64,000 bases of DNA from Molanna angustata. Lineage: Eukaryota > Arthropoda > Insecta > Trichoptera > Molannidae. Location of the stretch: the NCBI GenBank assembly GCA_963576475.1, contig OY754979.1:29963578-30027577 (forward strand), written 5' to 3'. The notes beneath the pieces were generated by a model. The model was not told the DNA's origin. It saw nothing but the letters and a program-made list of their open reading frames with translations, and searched no databases. Of the stretch, positions 37,548 through 49,603 are shown piece by piece. The stretch's first letter is position 1; each line of letters opens with the position of its first letter. A program made the position numbers and the translations under genes.

Positions 37548-37690
37548 CATACCGTCACGGCAAGTTCCACAATGTGGAGAAACCAGCGACAGGTGTGCGG
37601 ATATGGATTACCTAGTGAAAATAATTACCGACACATGCGTGTATCCCAACACACCAGTCTCGTCTCCCATAAAAAGGCACTACAATCGTT
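37548..37690 (+). repeat. Interspersed repeat family A
   Basis: CCACAATGTGGAGAAACCAG and GACACATGCGTGTATCCCAA, then CACACCAGTCTCGTCTCCCA. Confidence 0.72.
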
Positions 37691-37734
37691 ATTTTGGATG
37701 TTGTATTTTCGAATACAAGGGTCTTTTATTATTA

Positions 37735-37998
37735 TTATTATTTATTTATAGGCAGGCAGCCAAGGCTGATGTGCCTATATCCACTGTCGAATTTTATTAA
37801 TTGATTGTAACTATTTTGCTTTGTCCAAAAAAAGTCCAGTCTATTCTCGAAAATATTAACATTTTCAGCATACAAAACATGTTGAGGCAGTTTATTCCAA
37901 GTATTCACCACTCAATTTGAAAGAAAATGCCTTCGAGGATTTGTCGAGAACCTACTTTTCACAAGTTTTAAGCTATGGCCACGCAAATTAGTGTCATG
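37735..37998 (-). pseudogene. CR1-like LINE C-terminal relic
   Basis: On the minus strand: LRGHSLKLVKSRFSTNPRRH, then VVNTWNKLPQHVLYAENVNI and FENRLDFFW, a WN.LP..V..A..FK.RLD type end. An (AATAA)n-like tail follows at the left edge. It has one in-frame stop and is a different family from 9634-10035. Confidence 0.7.
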
Positions 37999-38224
37999 AC
38001 TATATTGAAAGAGATTTTTCATGTGTTTACACAGTCGTAATTTAGACAAAAATAAAAAAAAATCGCCTTTAAATCAAACCATTTATCTATCACATTCTTT
38101 GGATTTTTAATCATTGTAATCTTGTTCTTTTAGCTTTTAAACGTCAGTAAAAGTGTTATTTTATATTTGATATAACTACTAATGATATAAATTTGTTAGA
38201 ATGGGTCCCTCTTTCGTTTGAATT

Positions 38225-38430
38225 ATTCATAACACGCAATTCCGTTTCGCTGTTTATCGATAGATGGCGGTGATAGCAAAAACAAACTATTGTGGGCAAT
38301 TTCCCGCGTAAACTCTATGAAAGATGGCAGCCAGTAGCGGCGGCGGCGCCTATCACATAAATAATATAAATATTGTTTGAACTTGAACGCCGCGCCGGCC
38401 GGCAGTCACGAAGTTGGGTAATTATATTTG
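38225..38430. promoter_or_regulatory. CpG/GC-rich patch 3' of exon 38749
   Basis: Contains AGCGGCGGCGGCGCC and CGCCGCGCCGGCCGG in the intron 320-520 bases beyond the donor of exon 38749-38961. It could be an internal promoter or simply a conserved intronic element. Confidence 0.25.
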
Positions 38431-38748
38431 ACCTTGAGATACAACATCACGAACGCAATTTACACGAAAATATAGGCTACAATAATAGACTATACATCCG
38501 ACTGAGTTCAGGAAAAAGGTATTAATCCACAATTTTGGCAAAACTGGTTTTATGTTAGAAAGTCAGTATTCTAGTCCATTGTACACATTCTGGCAAAGGG
38601 ATTTAATCCTCAATGGTCTATTTTTATTAAAAAAAATATATATTTCCATGCTAGGACATACTGCACATAAAGTATTGCTAGTTTATGATAAATGGATCAA
38701 ATTAGTAGGTTATTGAAAAAAATAATAGAACAAATTGAATAAACTCAC

Positions 38749-38961
38749 CAGTGTCACAATATCTCCAGGGTTATTGGCCGCAATCCTTCTCAGCCTCTCG
38801 TACAGCATGTCCAGGAGTCTCTGGTGGCCCGAGTTGAGCTGGTCCAACTGCCTGGCCACCCTCTCAGCACCGGTCTCCCTGCCTGGCTGGACAGCCTCCA
38901 TAGACGGGTGGACCTCCTCCAGCAGCCACTCGGCGTATCGCTGGCAGCGAGAGGAGTAAAT
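38749..38961 (-). CDS. shot: Spectraplakin plakin-domain exon (71 codons, phase 0 at both ends)
   Basis: The acceptor CTCCACCAG precedes ATTTAC at 38961, and the donor CTG|GTGAGT falls at 38749/38748. The peptide begins IYSSRCQRYAEWLLEEVHPS and continues as a heptad-like helix (LDQLNSGHQRLLDMLYERLRRI), a spectrin-repeat helix pattern. A second good acceptor lies 21 bases further in (before CGATAC at 38940). I chose the longer form because the upstream exon ends GGRFIRES-K, and a run into IY at this point resembles the spectraplakin consensus as I remember it. The exon is GC-rich and codon-biased against an AT-rich background, a sign of purifying selection. The next downstream exon must start in phase 0, which the plakin-repeat exon at 1-1005 does not. 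Confidence 0.85.
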
Positions 38962-41239
38962 CTGGTGGAGACGGCCCCATCCCAAAGTTCGTTGTTAGGT
39001 TAATAGTGTTACGTTAAGTTAGATCGGGGTTAGGATTAGACTTTAGTTTTGAATAGCAAGTGGGAGACACAAAGTTTACAGTCATTTTCTTTTGATTTTT
39101 GTACTATGTATCGGAGATTAGCAGCCAAATTTCAATGTACATATTATTGATTATTAAATTCAAAAAATATGGCTAGCAAATTTTTTATTTGGGATAAAAT
39201 AAAGAATTAAAAAAGTAGTTACTGGCCTTCATGAACAATTATGAATATTGAAAATGAAAGAGTACTTACTGTTTCCTCATACATTTACTAAATGTTTGAG
39301 CTTTTTGTGAATGAGAGGATTCCATCGGGTCATTGTTAATAAAGCTATTGATTACAAACTGTTTTGTGTTCATTTCAAATTTTTATATGATATGAATAGT
39401 AAGGAACCCAAAATGAACCCTTGTGGAACACCACTGTCAATTATATCATGGAATCTCAAATGCACACAATTCCAGGGCATAATGTCAAGTTGATATTAAA
39501 GTGTAAAGTTAATATTCAAGTACTTGAATATGACCGCTTATTTTGTATCTCCCAAAAAAAAAAATAATAAATTGTATAATGATTAACTTTAAAAATTTCT
39601 AGCAAAAATATATTGTTTCAAATAAGAATAAAGAAAGCAAATGTAGTCAAATTTTAGTATTATGATTAATCATTTATATCAATTTTGAAAACTATGAAGC
39701 TAATTTAAAATATTGAAAAAAAAAAAGATGTAAAATAATTCAACTAAAAAACATCCAAAGGCTAGAAACTGTTGAATTTCAGAATAACCTCAAAAAGTGT
39801 ATTAAAAAAATTCTTCCTATCGCATCTTTCATAAAAACACACAACTCAACTTCTCTTATCAATTTCTCCTCATTCTGAACATAGAATCAAGGAAAATGTC
39901 ATGTTGGATGATCGTAAAGCCATGCTCGAATTCAAAAATACTTGAAAATAGGCCAGAGGAACCCACACATGGAAACAATGAAGAAATGTATATATAAATT
40001 ACATGAACCAGAAAAATACAAAGATGTGCCCATTCACAAAATGACAAAATAAAAAAATAAAAAATATCCACACAGAAGTAAACCGAAAATGCCTTCATGC
40101 ACCACCAAATCACATAATTCTCGGTAGATAATTATTATAAACAATAAAAAAAAGGTTCTGAAGAAAATTAGAACAATATGAGAATATCCCTTTATATAAA
40201 CAAAAGAAAAACTATTTTTATTCCTATGTAACTATTGTTTAATCAAGTTATTTTTTAATAAGCGTCATAATCGCACTGCATTTTAAACCATCACTCGAAA
40301 ATAAGCGTCTGCGTAAATATATCAAGATAAAGGTTTTTCTACAATCCAGAACCATGGCTTTCGAGAGTTAATAAAACAAATATAAATTTATACATTTTTA
40401 AATTAAACAATAAATACTTGAAAGAGTAACATTAAAATAGGACTACTGGAAAACATACTAAAGAAGAAACTAGCTGTAGAAATACCGTTAAATTAAATTG
40501 GTACCTATTAAGTATTTCAATCAAAAAACTTGAATATTATAAGAATATTCAGTATATCACAAATAACTAAAGATAAGTGTCAAAATGATTTTTAATATGT
40601 CTGATGGGAAAAGAAGTCAAAAATATACAATTTGTCGCGTTATGAGTTAAAAAAAAATAAAGATTTATATTTACAAAATGTACAAGATTGACTTAAAAAA
40701 ACCATCACCAAATATCATAATATTATAGTAATTTATATGTACAAAAGCACCAACACCATTTTGCAAATGAAACAAATGATGCAGCAGAAACTAGATGAGT
40801 GAAGATTCAATTGAATAGAGAAAGATGAATACAATTAATAAAATATGTATAAAGTTTGATATGATATGTACAAGTAATAAGAGAAACTCATTCTGAATAG
40901 ACCGATTTCCACAGATCATGCTAGAAAACGGAAAAATCAGAATGAATAGACATACATCGCATACGACACATATTCGACCAGCAACACATCTCCATGTAAA
41001 CGAAAACAGTACACTCCAACATCTGAGATATTCGACTATCAAATAAACTGTGAAGTCATTGACCATCCTTCAATAACAACCATTCAAAACAGATGAACTA
41101 AGAAAATATAAAATAAATGGTTAAGTCTTTAGTTTGAGTATTATTTGTCAAAAAATTCTCATTTCAATCAAAAGGACAATAGTGTTAACAATATTGTGAA
41201 TGATATTCTGAAAGAACGAATCTCTGAATGAGTTAAAAA
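38962..41239. other. Spectraplakin intron, first part
   Basis: AT-rich, with no mobile element recognised. A 60-codon frame at 39311-39493 contains NPCGTPLSIISW, which may be a LINE scrap but is too short to assign. Confidence 0.5.
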
Positions 41240-41535
41240 TGTGTGCCAGGATTGATATAGTGGCATGGAGAACTATCAATTGTATAGAAATAGTGGCATG
41301 GAGAACTATCTGTTGTATAGAAATAATGGCATGAAATAGTGGCATGGAGAACTATCTGTTGTATACAAATAATGGCATGGAGAACTATCTGTTGTATAGA
41401 AATAATGATATGAAATAGTGGCATGGAGAACTATCTGTTGTATAGAAATAATGGCATGAAATAGTGGCACGGAGAACTATCTGTTGTATAGAATAAACGG
41501 CATGAAATAGTGGAATGGAAATAGTGTAGTCCATA
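41240..41535. repeat. 33/46-bp minisatellite
   Basis: Units of GTGGCATGGAGAACTATCTG with spacing of 33 bp, or 46 bp where a 13-base ATGGCATGAAATA is added. It lies in the intron between exons 38961 and 42023. Confidence 0.85.
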
Positions 41536-41599
41536 AGAAACATGAAACAATGGTAAAATGCTTGTAGAAAATTTAAAAACATTAAATTATGTTTTTATG

Positions 41600-41865
41600 A
41601 TTCAACAACAATATTCAATGATTGTTGATTCACGAGTAAATAACAATATTCAATGATTGATTTGAGTAAATAACAATATTCAATAATTGATTTGAGTAAA
41701 TAACAATATTCAATGATTGATTTGAGTAAATAATAATATTCAATGATTGATTTATGAGTAAATAATAACATTCAATGAAGGTATGATACTACAATATTAA
41801 ATGATTTATAATAAATAACAATTTTGAGTGATTTTTTCGATTAAATAACAATATTTAATGATCAC
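41600..41865. repeat. 30-bp minisatellite
   Basis: Units TAACAATATTCAATGATTGA plus TTTGAGTAAA repeat every 30 bp from about 41641, with decayed copies to 41865. Confidence 0.85.
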
Positions 41866-42022
41866 TATAAAATTGTGATATACATCAATGAGTTATTGGA
41901 AATTCTGTGTCCATTAAATTAAAAAGATCTTTCCTAGTTCATCAATTTTGAAATGGTTGAATCATTGTTTTAATTAAAAAAGGCAATGTCTTCACAATAA
42001 ACAGTCGAATAATTAACATTAC

Positions 42023-42106
42023 CTTTGATTCCCTTATGAACCTTCCTCCGTCCATGTTAACTTTGTCGATTTTAGGTGTGCGCTCCACAACGCTAGTCAG
42101 TAAGTT
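42023..42106 (-). CDS. shot: Spectraplakin plakin-domain exon (28 codons)
   Basis: An 84-base exon with acceptor TTTTTGCAG before AACTTA at 42106 and donor AAG|GTAATG at 42023/42022. It encodes a short stretch ending GGRFIRESK, in phase 0 at both ends. It fits without a break between the exon ending LDQTR (44576) and the exon beginning IYSSR (38961). It is too short to stand alone as evidence, but the two splice sites, the phase agreement with both neighbours and the recognisable spectraplakin-type motif support it together. Confidence 0.83.
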
Positions 42107-44575
42107 CTGCAAAAACCGTCAGTTAACAAAATGTTAATAACCAATATTATACTATTTACAAATGTTGTCATCTTTGTTTACCATTAATAATTGTTAATTT
42201 CATTATTATGATTATAACTATGCACTGTACAATAGTTAAGATATAGACACTTCTGTATCTAATAACATTAGGTTATGTTAATAAACATATCCATATTATT
42301 TTGGAATTTTTAAATCCAGTTAGATGTGTTGAATGTAAAAATATATTAAAAGTAAAAATTTTTGTAGGTCATAATTAAATAGATTTTGAATTAATGCTGA
42401 ATTGAATATTAAAAAGAAAACATTGTTTAATTCATTATATATCATTATTAATAACCAAAACACATGTTTCAAATATTAAAATCAATGCACATGGGCTTGG
42501 TTGGCAGGAAAGCAATGAATTTTTTACTGTTTCTTGGGATACCACATGGGCCTTTAATGTGATAGTTTCCCATTGCCATCCATGTTTTATGCCATCAACC
42601 AAAGAGATTTTTCCACCTTTGAAGAGCATTTACTATCTCCGTGGCATATTGTAAAAATAGATTATGAATAAGTGGATATTTACACAATACACAATGATTT
42701 TGGATTGTGGATAATTGTGTTGATAAATTATATATCTATTATCTGAATAAACAAAATATCAAAATACATATTGCACTACAGAGTGCCATCTATGATGAAA
42801 ACAATAAATGAATTTATAAATTAACTGTCCATTTGTTCTTCTGAAAGGATATTGGAGGAACTCTGCCATTGTTTGCAAGTCATACACTGAGTTCATGCAA
42901 CAATGGCAAAGTTTGTTAAGAGATTGCTCGATCAATCCTTGTTCATTTTATTGGGAGGTTGTTTGAGTCCTCCAGCTTCATTTTGATGCAATGCAAAATT
43001 GCGGGGCAAGTTGTATGAATATAACACAGTAATTAGTATGATATTTACAATTGAATTGTTTTCGGTTTGTAAAAAAAAACTGCATATTACATAAAAAAGT
43101 ATAATAATTGTGAGGTTATCTGTCGTGAACTTGGTTATTCCTGAATAATACGTACCATCAGATGCAATCAGATGAACTTTGACAGACAAATTATTAATTA
43201 TATTTGAATGTAGTGAAGTACAATTCAAATAATATTTAAATTAAAAATTATTTCTTGTCAGGCATGCTTATTAATAAACACTAGATTATATGAAAAACTA
43301 GATAAATAAGTGATTTTATTTCACCATTTAGGCTGCCTGTCCATTGATGCAGAACGAGGCGGCGGAGCGGAGAAACGGAGAAATATTAACCAATAGGATT
43401 GCATAAATTCTCCGCTCCGCGATTTTATGCAATCCTATTTATTGGTTAATATTTATCCGTTTCTCCGCTCCGTCGCCTCGCTCCGCATCAATGGACAGGC
43501 AGCCTTAAGGTTGACATTTTCTTGAAACAAAAATAATATAATTATAATATGACCATTGATTAACATATTTTTCTACAATTTTATTACAAATTCTTTGCCA
43601 AGTTTGAGATTTTCATACTATTTTGACTGCCCATAAACTTCATATAATCCAATGTCTACTTATTAAATAGTAAATACTAGATTTCGATGTGAATATAAAT
43701 AATTTTTTAAATAATCAAGTATTAATTTGGTTTCTTGTATTGATTATTTTACCTCTACAGTATTTGATTAAAACCAAAAATTAATAAGGACAGTTATAAT
43801 GCTATGTAAGTACAAAGTTAATTATTTTTTTTAGTTTACTAACTATTGTTACGTAGAATTAAGTGCCATCTATGATACAAAATTAAACTTTGGTTAAAAA
43901 TACTACCAAATTATTTCTTTTCTCATATTAAATGTAAGTTGTCAAACCATTGTCACATGTTCCATTCGGGTTTTGTGATGCATAGAAAAATACTCGTGGC
44001 AGATAGACCTTTGTCGACACAAAAAAATTGATTCAAAATAAATAAATTAAAAATGTTTGTAAAAATAAAACTGCACAAATGAAGATCACTGGAAAAAAAA
44101 TTTAATATATATACTGTACATGATGTATAAAGTAATGATCGGCTCCCAAAAGAGACATCTCTGAGGCGGTGTGTCAACTATTTCTATAAAAAAGATATAT
44201 AACAAAAGAAACGTTCTAAAAAATGTGACAAATCAATCTTAACTTATTGTAGCATGTTATTTGATACTCATCTGGAATTCGAAATTGTGTAATTTTCCAG
44301 TTCAATATTTAAACATGTAGCATTTATAAAAAAATATGAACAATATTATGTAAATGGATGAAAGCGATCAATAACATTGGAGTTCAACTGCAAGGACCAG
44401 CAGCCTAACTCTTAAACATTAAAATCCAATTCAAATTTTTGGTAAGATCCTTGAATGTCAAAAGTATGTTCGCTGAATAAGTCAAGTGTATTTGTCACTT
44501 TTTTTTCCATCTGTAATAAAAAGTCTTCATTATTCAACCGCACGAATATAAGGTACGGTGCGCAGGTACACTAAC
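42107..44575. other. Spectraplakin intron
   Basis: Apart from the palindromic MITE at 43331-43504, AT-rich sequence without recognised features. Confidence 0.55.
43331..43504. mobile_element. Palindromic GC-rich MITE with TTA target duplication
   Basis: GGCTGCCTGTCCATTGATGC occurs at the left end and inverted at the right end. The arms of about 75 bp are nearly perfect. TTA precedes and follows the element (43328-43330, 43505-43507), consistent with PIF/Harbinger-type 3-bp duplication. The superfamily is an inference from that. Confidence 0.8.
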
Positions 44576-44726
44576 CCTGGTCTGGTCAAGGTTTTCTTTA
44601 GGTTTGACCTCCAACGGCGCTTGTGTCTGGAGTTTGCTGTAGGCGTCGTCTATCCACTCGGCCTCCTTTTCCAGACCGGCTTGATAGTTCTTCATCAGGT
44701 TGTAAGCAGCTTCGCAGCTACGGAGT
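44576..44726 (-). CDS. shot: Spectraplakin plakin-domain exon, spectrin-repeat helices
   Basis: A 151-base exon. The acceptor CATTTCTTTTGCAG is a strong polypyrimidine site, and the donor is AGG|GTTAGT. Its first base completes an Arg codon begun in the previous exon; the remaining 50 codons end in phase 0. The peptide LRSCEAAYNLMKNYQAGLEK is followed by EAEWIDDAYSKLQ, where the Trp stands at the usual conserved position of spectrin-repeat helix A. It continues the repeat begun in exon 46350-46600. Confidence 0.88.
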
Positions 44727-45489
44727 CTGCAAAAGAAATGACAAATTCATCAATCACATAGTCCCAAGCAGATTGCCAAAGGTGTTGAATTTATTTCAAA
44801 ATGATTTTATCTTTATAAACTGATATTGTCATTCTAAAGAAGATGTACGTTTATGATGTAGATAATGTATAAAAAAATTAAGATAATATTTAAACAACTT
44901 TCTGTTAGGATTATATGTTAAAAACCTTCTACACATACAACATTAATTTGAACATTCAAATCCTTCCTATTCATTCAAGAGTTTTTTCTCCATGTCCTAA
45001 ATGTTCCAATCTCAGAATCTCTGTACTGATTTAATGTTACTAATTATTTAATTTTGAGATTTACTCAGTATAAAAAATATGATTTATCTTAACTCAAAGA
45101 AGTACATGATTAATTCTGTGAATCATTTTCATTGGCTACATTTTTTTGTTTTGTTGATGGTTTATGTTAACAAATCTGTAAAGTTACTACATACAATAAA
45201 ACAAATTAATAAAAAATTAGTAGTGACATCTATATATTTAAAAGCTTACTATAGATTACTAGTACTTGTTTATGATATTTTTCAATAGATGGCATCTTAC
45301 TTATTTTCAAACATCAAGTAATCAAATATTAAAATAGATCACTTTAAACGCTAAAACATTATGTAAGCACATAGAGTATTTCTACAAAATTTGTCTTTAT
45401 CGAGATATGTTTGATTAGAATTTATATTGTTTTATGATCCCATATACCAATGTAGGTACATACACATACATTAATTTTTCACCAAATAT

Positions 45490-46330
45490 ACCATTTTATT
45501 GAACAAACCGATTTCTCATTAGATGACATTAGAAAAAGTTTTGTCGTCAATCTTATAGATGGCGATTGTGTATTAACTTTATTTTCAAGCAATTTAAAAA
45601 TACCGTACAATATCTTTATATACTTATATAAATCTTGTATGGAGCTGTTATCGAGATCTAAAAAAATATTTAAATTTTTTCAACGATTTTTTGTTTTAAT
45701 CTTTCTGATTATTCATTCGAATATATAAAACCAAAAATTTGAACTTTCGTACACCCAAAAGGATTTTATTAGGAAAAAAGGAAAGCCAATAGTTTTTAAC
45801 CTGTGTAAGCTTTCAAAAGATAGCGGTGTGAATAGATATATTGAAATCTGCCCCTCCTAGACAATATGTCATTTAGCTCAAGAAAAGACAAATCAATGTA
45901 TGGAAGTGACAGTTGCTGGTCACTTCCATACATTGAGTTATCGTTTCTGGTTTCTTTTCTTGAGCTAAATGACACGTTGTTTAGGGGGGCTGCATTATGC
46001 ATCTAGAATATGCCACACTCAAATGTATAATTTTTTTTGGTAAAATATGAAGTCTATATAAAATGCGATCTACATAGAAGGTGGTCTGTGGCAGAACAAC
46101 GTCTGCTAGGACCCACTAGTACAGTATATATAAAAGTTTCAAATTTGTAATGATAAAGGAACTCGCATAGTTGGTGAATGTTGCACAAGCGCTTAAAGTG
46201 ATCATGAAAAACAACCGATGACAGGTCATAAGCCGAGTAGGTGCCCGATTTGTCAGTTTTCCTATAATATAGATTCCATCTCCGTCTCTATTGAAGATAT
46301 TAAGTTTGTCAAAAAAAAAAACTACTGTTA
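45490..46330. repeat. Repeat family G copies flanking the foldback MITE
   Basis: TCATTAGATGACATTAG and CTTATAGATGGCGATTG at 45512-45560, then CCGATGACAGGTCATAAGCC and CTCTATTGAAGATATTAAG at 46215-46310, resemble the blocks at 21780-22140. The MITE at 45850-45993 lies between them. Confidence 0.5.
45850..45993. mobile_element. Foldback MITE with perfect 17-bp central hairpin
   Basis: The arms run from TGCCCCTCCTAGACAA to the inverted TGCAGCCCCCCTAAACAA and contain GTCATTTAGCTCAAGAAAAG on both sides. The centre is CAATGTATGGAAGTGAC paired with GTCACTTCCATACATTG around an 8-base loop. It lies in the intron between exons 44726 and 46350. Confidence 0.75.
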
Positions 46331-46349
46331 TGTTGGTTTTAGTCCTTAC

Positions 46350-46600
46350 CTGTCTACCAGCTGTGCGCAGACGTTATTCCATCTGGTGTTGAGTTTGTCC
46401 ACGTCTCTGTCGAGCCTCTCCAGGTCGGGCTGTTTGGCTGCCCAGGCGCCGAGGGCAGGAGACGTGGCGGCCGAGTGAGGAAGGGCGGCTCGAGACCTCT
46501 CCGTGACCCTTCGGCAGTTGTCCCAGTCATCGTTCATCTGGTCCATCAAGATTTGCTGTTGACCAACGGCAGTCTGCAGCCTGACCAGGTCCTCGTGAAT
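46350..46600 (-). CDS. shot: Spectraplakin plakin-domain exon, spectrin repeat
   Basis: A 251-base exon with acceptor TACGTTTGAAG and donor GACAG|GTAAGG. It starts in phase 0 and ends two bases into a codon, exactly complementing the next exon. It encodes 83 residues with two characteristic spectrin-repeat tryptophans: MDQMNDDWDNCRRV, and further on LDRDVDKLNTRWNNVCAQLV. A low-complexity Ala/Ser/Pro loop lies between the helices. Spectrin repeats of the plakin domain form the rigid rod between the N-terminal actin-binding domain and the rest of the protein. The exon is markedly GC-rich compared with the introns. Confidence 0.9.
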
Positions 46601-46899
46601 CTTCAAACGTATTACATTGCATTTTATTTATTTCGACTGTGATACATTTTCTGTTTTTTTTCAAATCTGAATGAATTGCTATGCACATTTTTTTTTTTGT
46701 TTTTATAATATATATATAAATAACTATACATATTACAAAAACAATAGAACTCACCTCAAGGAGGCTCTTTATTAAGATCATAATCTAGGAGCTTAAAATC
46801 TTAATCTAAAAATCTATGATATTGACTTTAAATTAAATTAAAAATAAACAGACAACAGATTATTTACGAGATACAAAAATGAAAGTCAATCGTGGATTC

Positions 46900-47340
46900 A
46901 CAAATCTAGGCCCACAAGCACAGGCGATCAAGTTTACCAGTCAAAATAGGCGAGCCACATGGCTTGCGACCATGTATGCGGACTTAAGGGGCCCCTTTTA
47001 TGACTCAAGTCACGCTCACCACCCACCCATAACTTCCGACTGATAATCCACTCCCCTGCGCAACCAAATCAAATAGGCAGCGCAGCGGACAATGCTGCTT
47101 TTATCAATCTATCCAAAAATTCTTTTATTTAACCTCTAGGGATACCTAGGTCCTTAAAGTAGGAATATAAAGACTTTACAGGCAGGCCTCTCGCCCCCAC
47201 CTCTACAGCATATATATTTGAGCTAAACCCATTTTGAACTGTTTTATCTACCAGTTTCACTTGTACTTGTTTAGCTTGTATTGGTGGTCTTTGGAATATT
47301 TGTGTCCCATGGAACAGTCAGCTCCACATAAATAACGAGT
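46900..47340 (-). pseudogene. Retroelement ORF relic inside spectraplakin intron
   Basis: On the minus strand, broken frames give ELTVPWDTNIPK, then SSNIYAVEVGARGLPVKSLY and KDLGIPRG, then AALSAALPIWFG. This series (ELTVP...NI; ..EVG.RG; ..LG..) resembles the C-terminal region of certain retroelement proteins. Several stops and frameshifts are present. It lies in antisense to nothing and between two real exons. Confidence 0.45.
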
Positions 47341-47569
47341 ATATTGTCATGTCTAAGAGTTGAGATGCAGATCTCAAGGAAGGGTATTGATAAGAGTTCC
47401 AAACCACATAGCCGAACTTCTAAGATTCATAATCTTCAGTATAAAACAGAGCATTATTTAGACTTTATTGACAATTGAATTTATGTGAAATTTGAATAAG
47501 CTAAAAAGAAAATTGAACTCTTCAAATATAAATAGTACAATACAAAAATTTGCGGGATCTTCTACTTAC

Positions 47570-47690
47570 GTCCTTGAGAAGGTCAACATCGTTGGGCAGG
47601 TCGCTGTACTGAGCTAACTTCAGCTCAAACTCAGATATCACCTGACTGTTCTCCTCGAGGCCATTCAGGATGATCTCCACACACTTGAGG
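47570..47690 (-). CDS. shot: Spectraplakin plakin-domain exon, most 5' one seen
   Basis: A 121-base exon with acceptor CCGTTTGTTTCCAG and donor GAC|GTAAGT, a perfect donor hexamer. The first base completes a codon from an upstream exon outside the recognised set; 40 codons follow and end in phase 0. The peptide runs LKCVEIILNGLEENSQVISE and ends DVDLLKD, continuing smoothly into IHEDLVRLQ of the next exon. The 5' part of the gene (calponin-homology actin-binding domain and the start of the plakin domain) is not visible up to 64000, so the preceding intron is probably longer than 16 kb. Confidence 0.88.
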
Positions 47691-47864
47691 CTGGAAACAA
47701 ACGGAAACGAGCATTATGACAGAGTTAAGTGATGTTTCTTTGAATACTTCAGACCATATTGAAGGAATAGTAGTCAGTCATTCCATTCCTGTCATCCTTG
47801 TATATTTACTTTGTAGGGGGTTCTTCATTCATTCTCCCCATTCTATTGATGACAGCTATTTACT

Positions 47865-48165
47865 CCTCACTTACCCAAGGGGATATAGTGGGGAGTTATG
47901 AATTCGTCATTTTTAAGACTATTTTTTTTTATTGCAGATTATCAACTAGTATCATGCTGGATTGTATTCTGAAAATTTCATCACAATGTTTCTGTATGTG
48001 TGTGTGTGCTGTGTACTATGTACGGCGTGTTTATTTTAATTTATTCATTAAAGCTAAAGTCTTCATTCGATTCTTTTCAAATTTTGCAAATTTGTATATC
48101 TAATACTCGCTTAGATCCCATTAGATTTTGAAGGTTCTCTGAATAGTGTTTCTCAATTTTTTTAA
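47865..48165 (+). repeat. Interspersed repeat family H
   Basis: It starts ACCCAAGGGGATATAGTGGG, a block also found at the head of SINE family E (35275), and continues with GTGTACTATGTACGGCGTGT. It may be a composite of both families. Confidence 0.55.
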
Positions 48166-49084
48166 CTGTAAAATATTTCAAAGTGACTCCAAGCACAGGA
48201 AACTCAAAATTCGTTATTTTTATTTTCAAATTGGTAAAATGGCACATCATTTTCATAAAATGGCATTGATGAATTATTAAGTTTTCACGATAAAATGTTT
48301 ATTTATTTATTTATTTAAGGGACAAATACCTACAGTCATATAAGATAAAGATAAACAGAGAAAATACACTATGAAATGAAAAAAAGACACACCAATTACT
48401 TTTGTCCACAATTGATGTACATACGTTAAATAATCATAGAAGTATGTACCTACAATACAACAAAAAATTAATTTAAATATTATACTTAAAAAGATTACAT
48501 ATTCATATACTTCACAAATTTGCTCGTGACGGGAAAGGAAGGGAAGGAAAAAGGAAGGGAGAAGGACCTAATTTGTTACTGCTGTGAAAAATAACAAAAT
48601 CTGCTAGATATCAAACAAAAATCAAAATAAGTACACAAATCAATTTTTTAACAACACACAGGTTTACGCCGCTATGCATCAATATAAATAATTCTTGTAG
48701 CAGTCATGACTAGCAGTGAATACATCAGAATGTGGGATACTGCCCGAGAGATTGACATTATAGAAATGACATGCCCTTTTGTTAAATTCGTTTTGATTTG
48801 AATTGATGTTGCTTCGAGGAACGTAGAACAAGTTAGTCAATCTGTAATTTTATTTAATATATCTGGTTTAGCTTTGGCCACAACCAACTCGTTTTTATTT
48901 TACATTTATAATGTCCTCGTTTTATATCTACATACATCGTCTTGCTACATACTCTTCAAAGCGATCTTATTTCAAGTTCTTCATTTTGATTTCATTCATC
49001 TTTTGTCATGTCTTAATCTCACTTGCATACATCAGAATTGGGACTACAAATGCATTGTGAATGGCAACTTTGGTTTCCTTCGAT
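48166..49084. other. Intron between spectraplakin exon and LRR paralog 1
   Basis: A TTTA run at 48300-48316, probably the tail of a minus-strand retroelement, and a purine-rich GGAAGGGAAGG tract at 48535-48567. No gene seen. Confidence 0.5.
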
Positions 49085-49308
49085 ATTTATTTAATATTGC
49101 TTCTCAGGCAACTAACAGGTATTATGTCAAATATTAATTTAACACGCACCCAACAACAAGTTGCCACATTCTGGAGACTTACGATATTAATCGTCTCACA
49201 GATCCAGACTGAAAACACAATTAGAAACTGTGTCTCCACCGGGAATCAAACCCGGGACCTTTGGATCGGCAGGCAGATACCCAATCAACTGAGCCACGAA
49301 CGCCGTCA
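49085..49308 (-). mobile_element. tRNA-derived SINE, family B
   Basis: Same body as 12903-13136 with a mutated B box (GGTTTGATTCC). It lies just 3' of LRR paralog 1. Two short frames over it are not genes. Confidence 0.85.
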
Positions 49309-49603
49309 TATATTGTGTTGTGATCATTCATTACTGTCATCAGTTTTTATTCACTGTGCTACTCATATCTCTTCTTTTCAATTATTTTTAACGAAGAGGC
49401 TGGAAGGAAAAATGAGGAATGGTGCACAAATAAACATCTTTATTTCAAAATGAAGCAGGTATGGGTTATACAGAAACTTATAAATATGATTTATTTTTTG
49501 TAGATTTTAGAACTGACAAAGGATTAAATATTTATATAAAAACAGAACAAAAATGAGTTTATCTTGAATAAATTAATAACACGATGATCTCAAATAAAAT
49601 TCC

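Noticed and set aside
39311..39493. 60-codon plus-strand frame with NPCGTPLSIISW
   Set aside because: Might be a scrap of a LINE, but the similarity is too short and no neighbouring LINE sequence supports it.
41148..41582. Three overlapping minus-strand frames with repeated SIQQIVLHA
   Set aside because: Translation of the 33/46-bp minisatellite in different frames.
49061..49453. 130-codon plus-strand frame 3' of LRR paralog 1
   Set aside because: It runs through the antisense of SINE family B and has no recognised domain.
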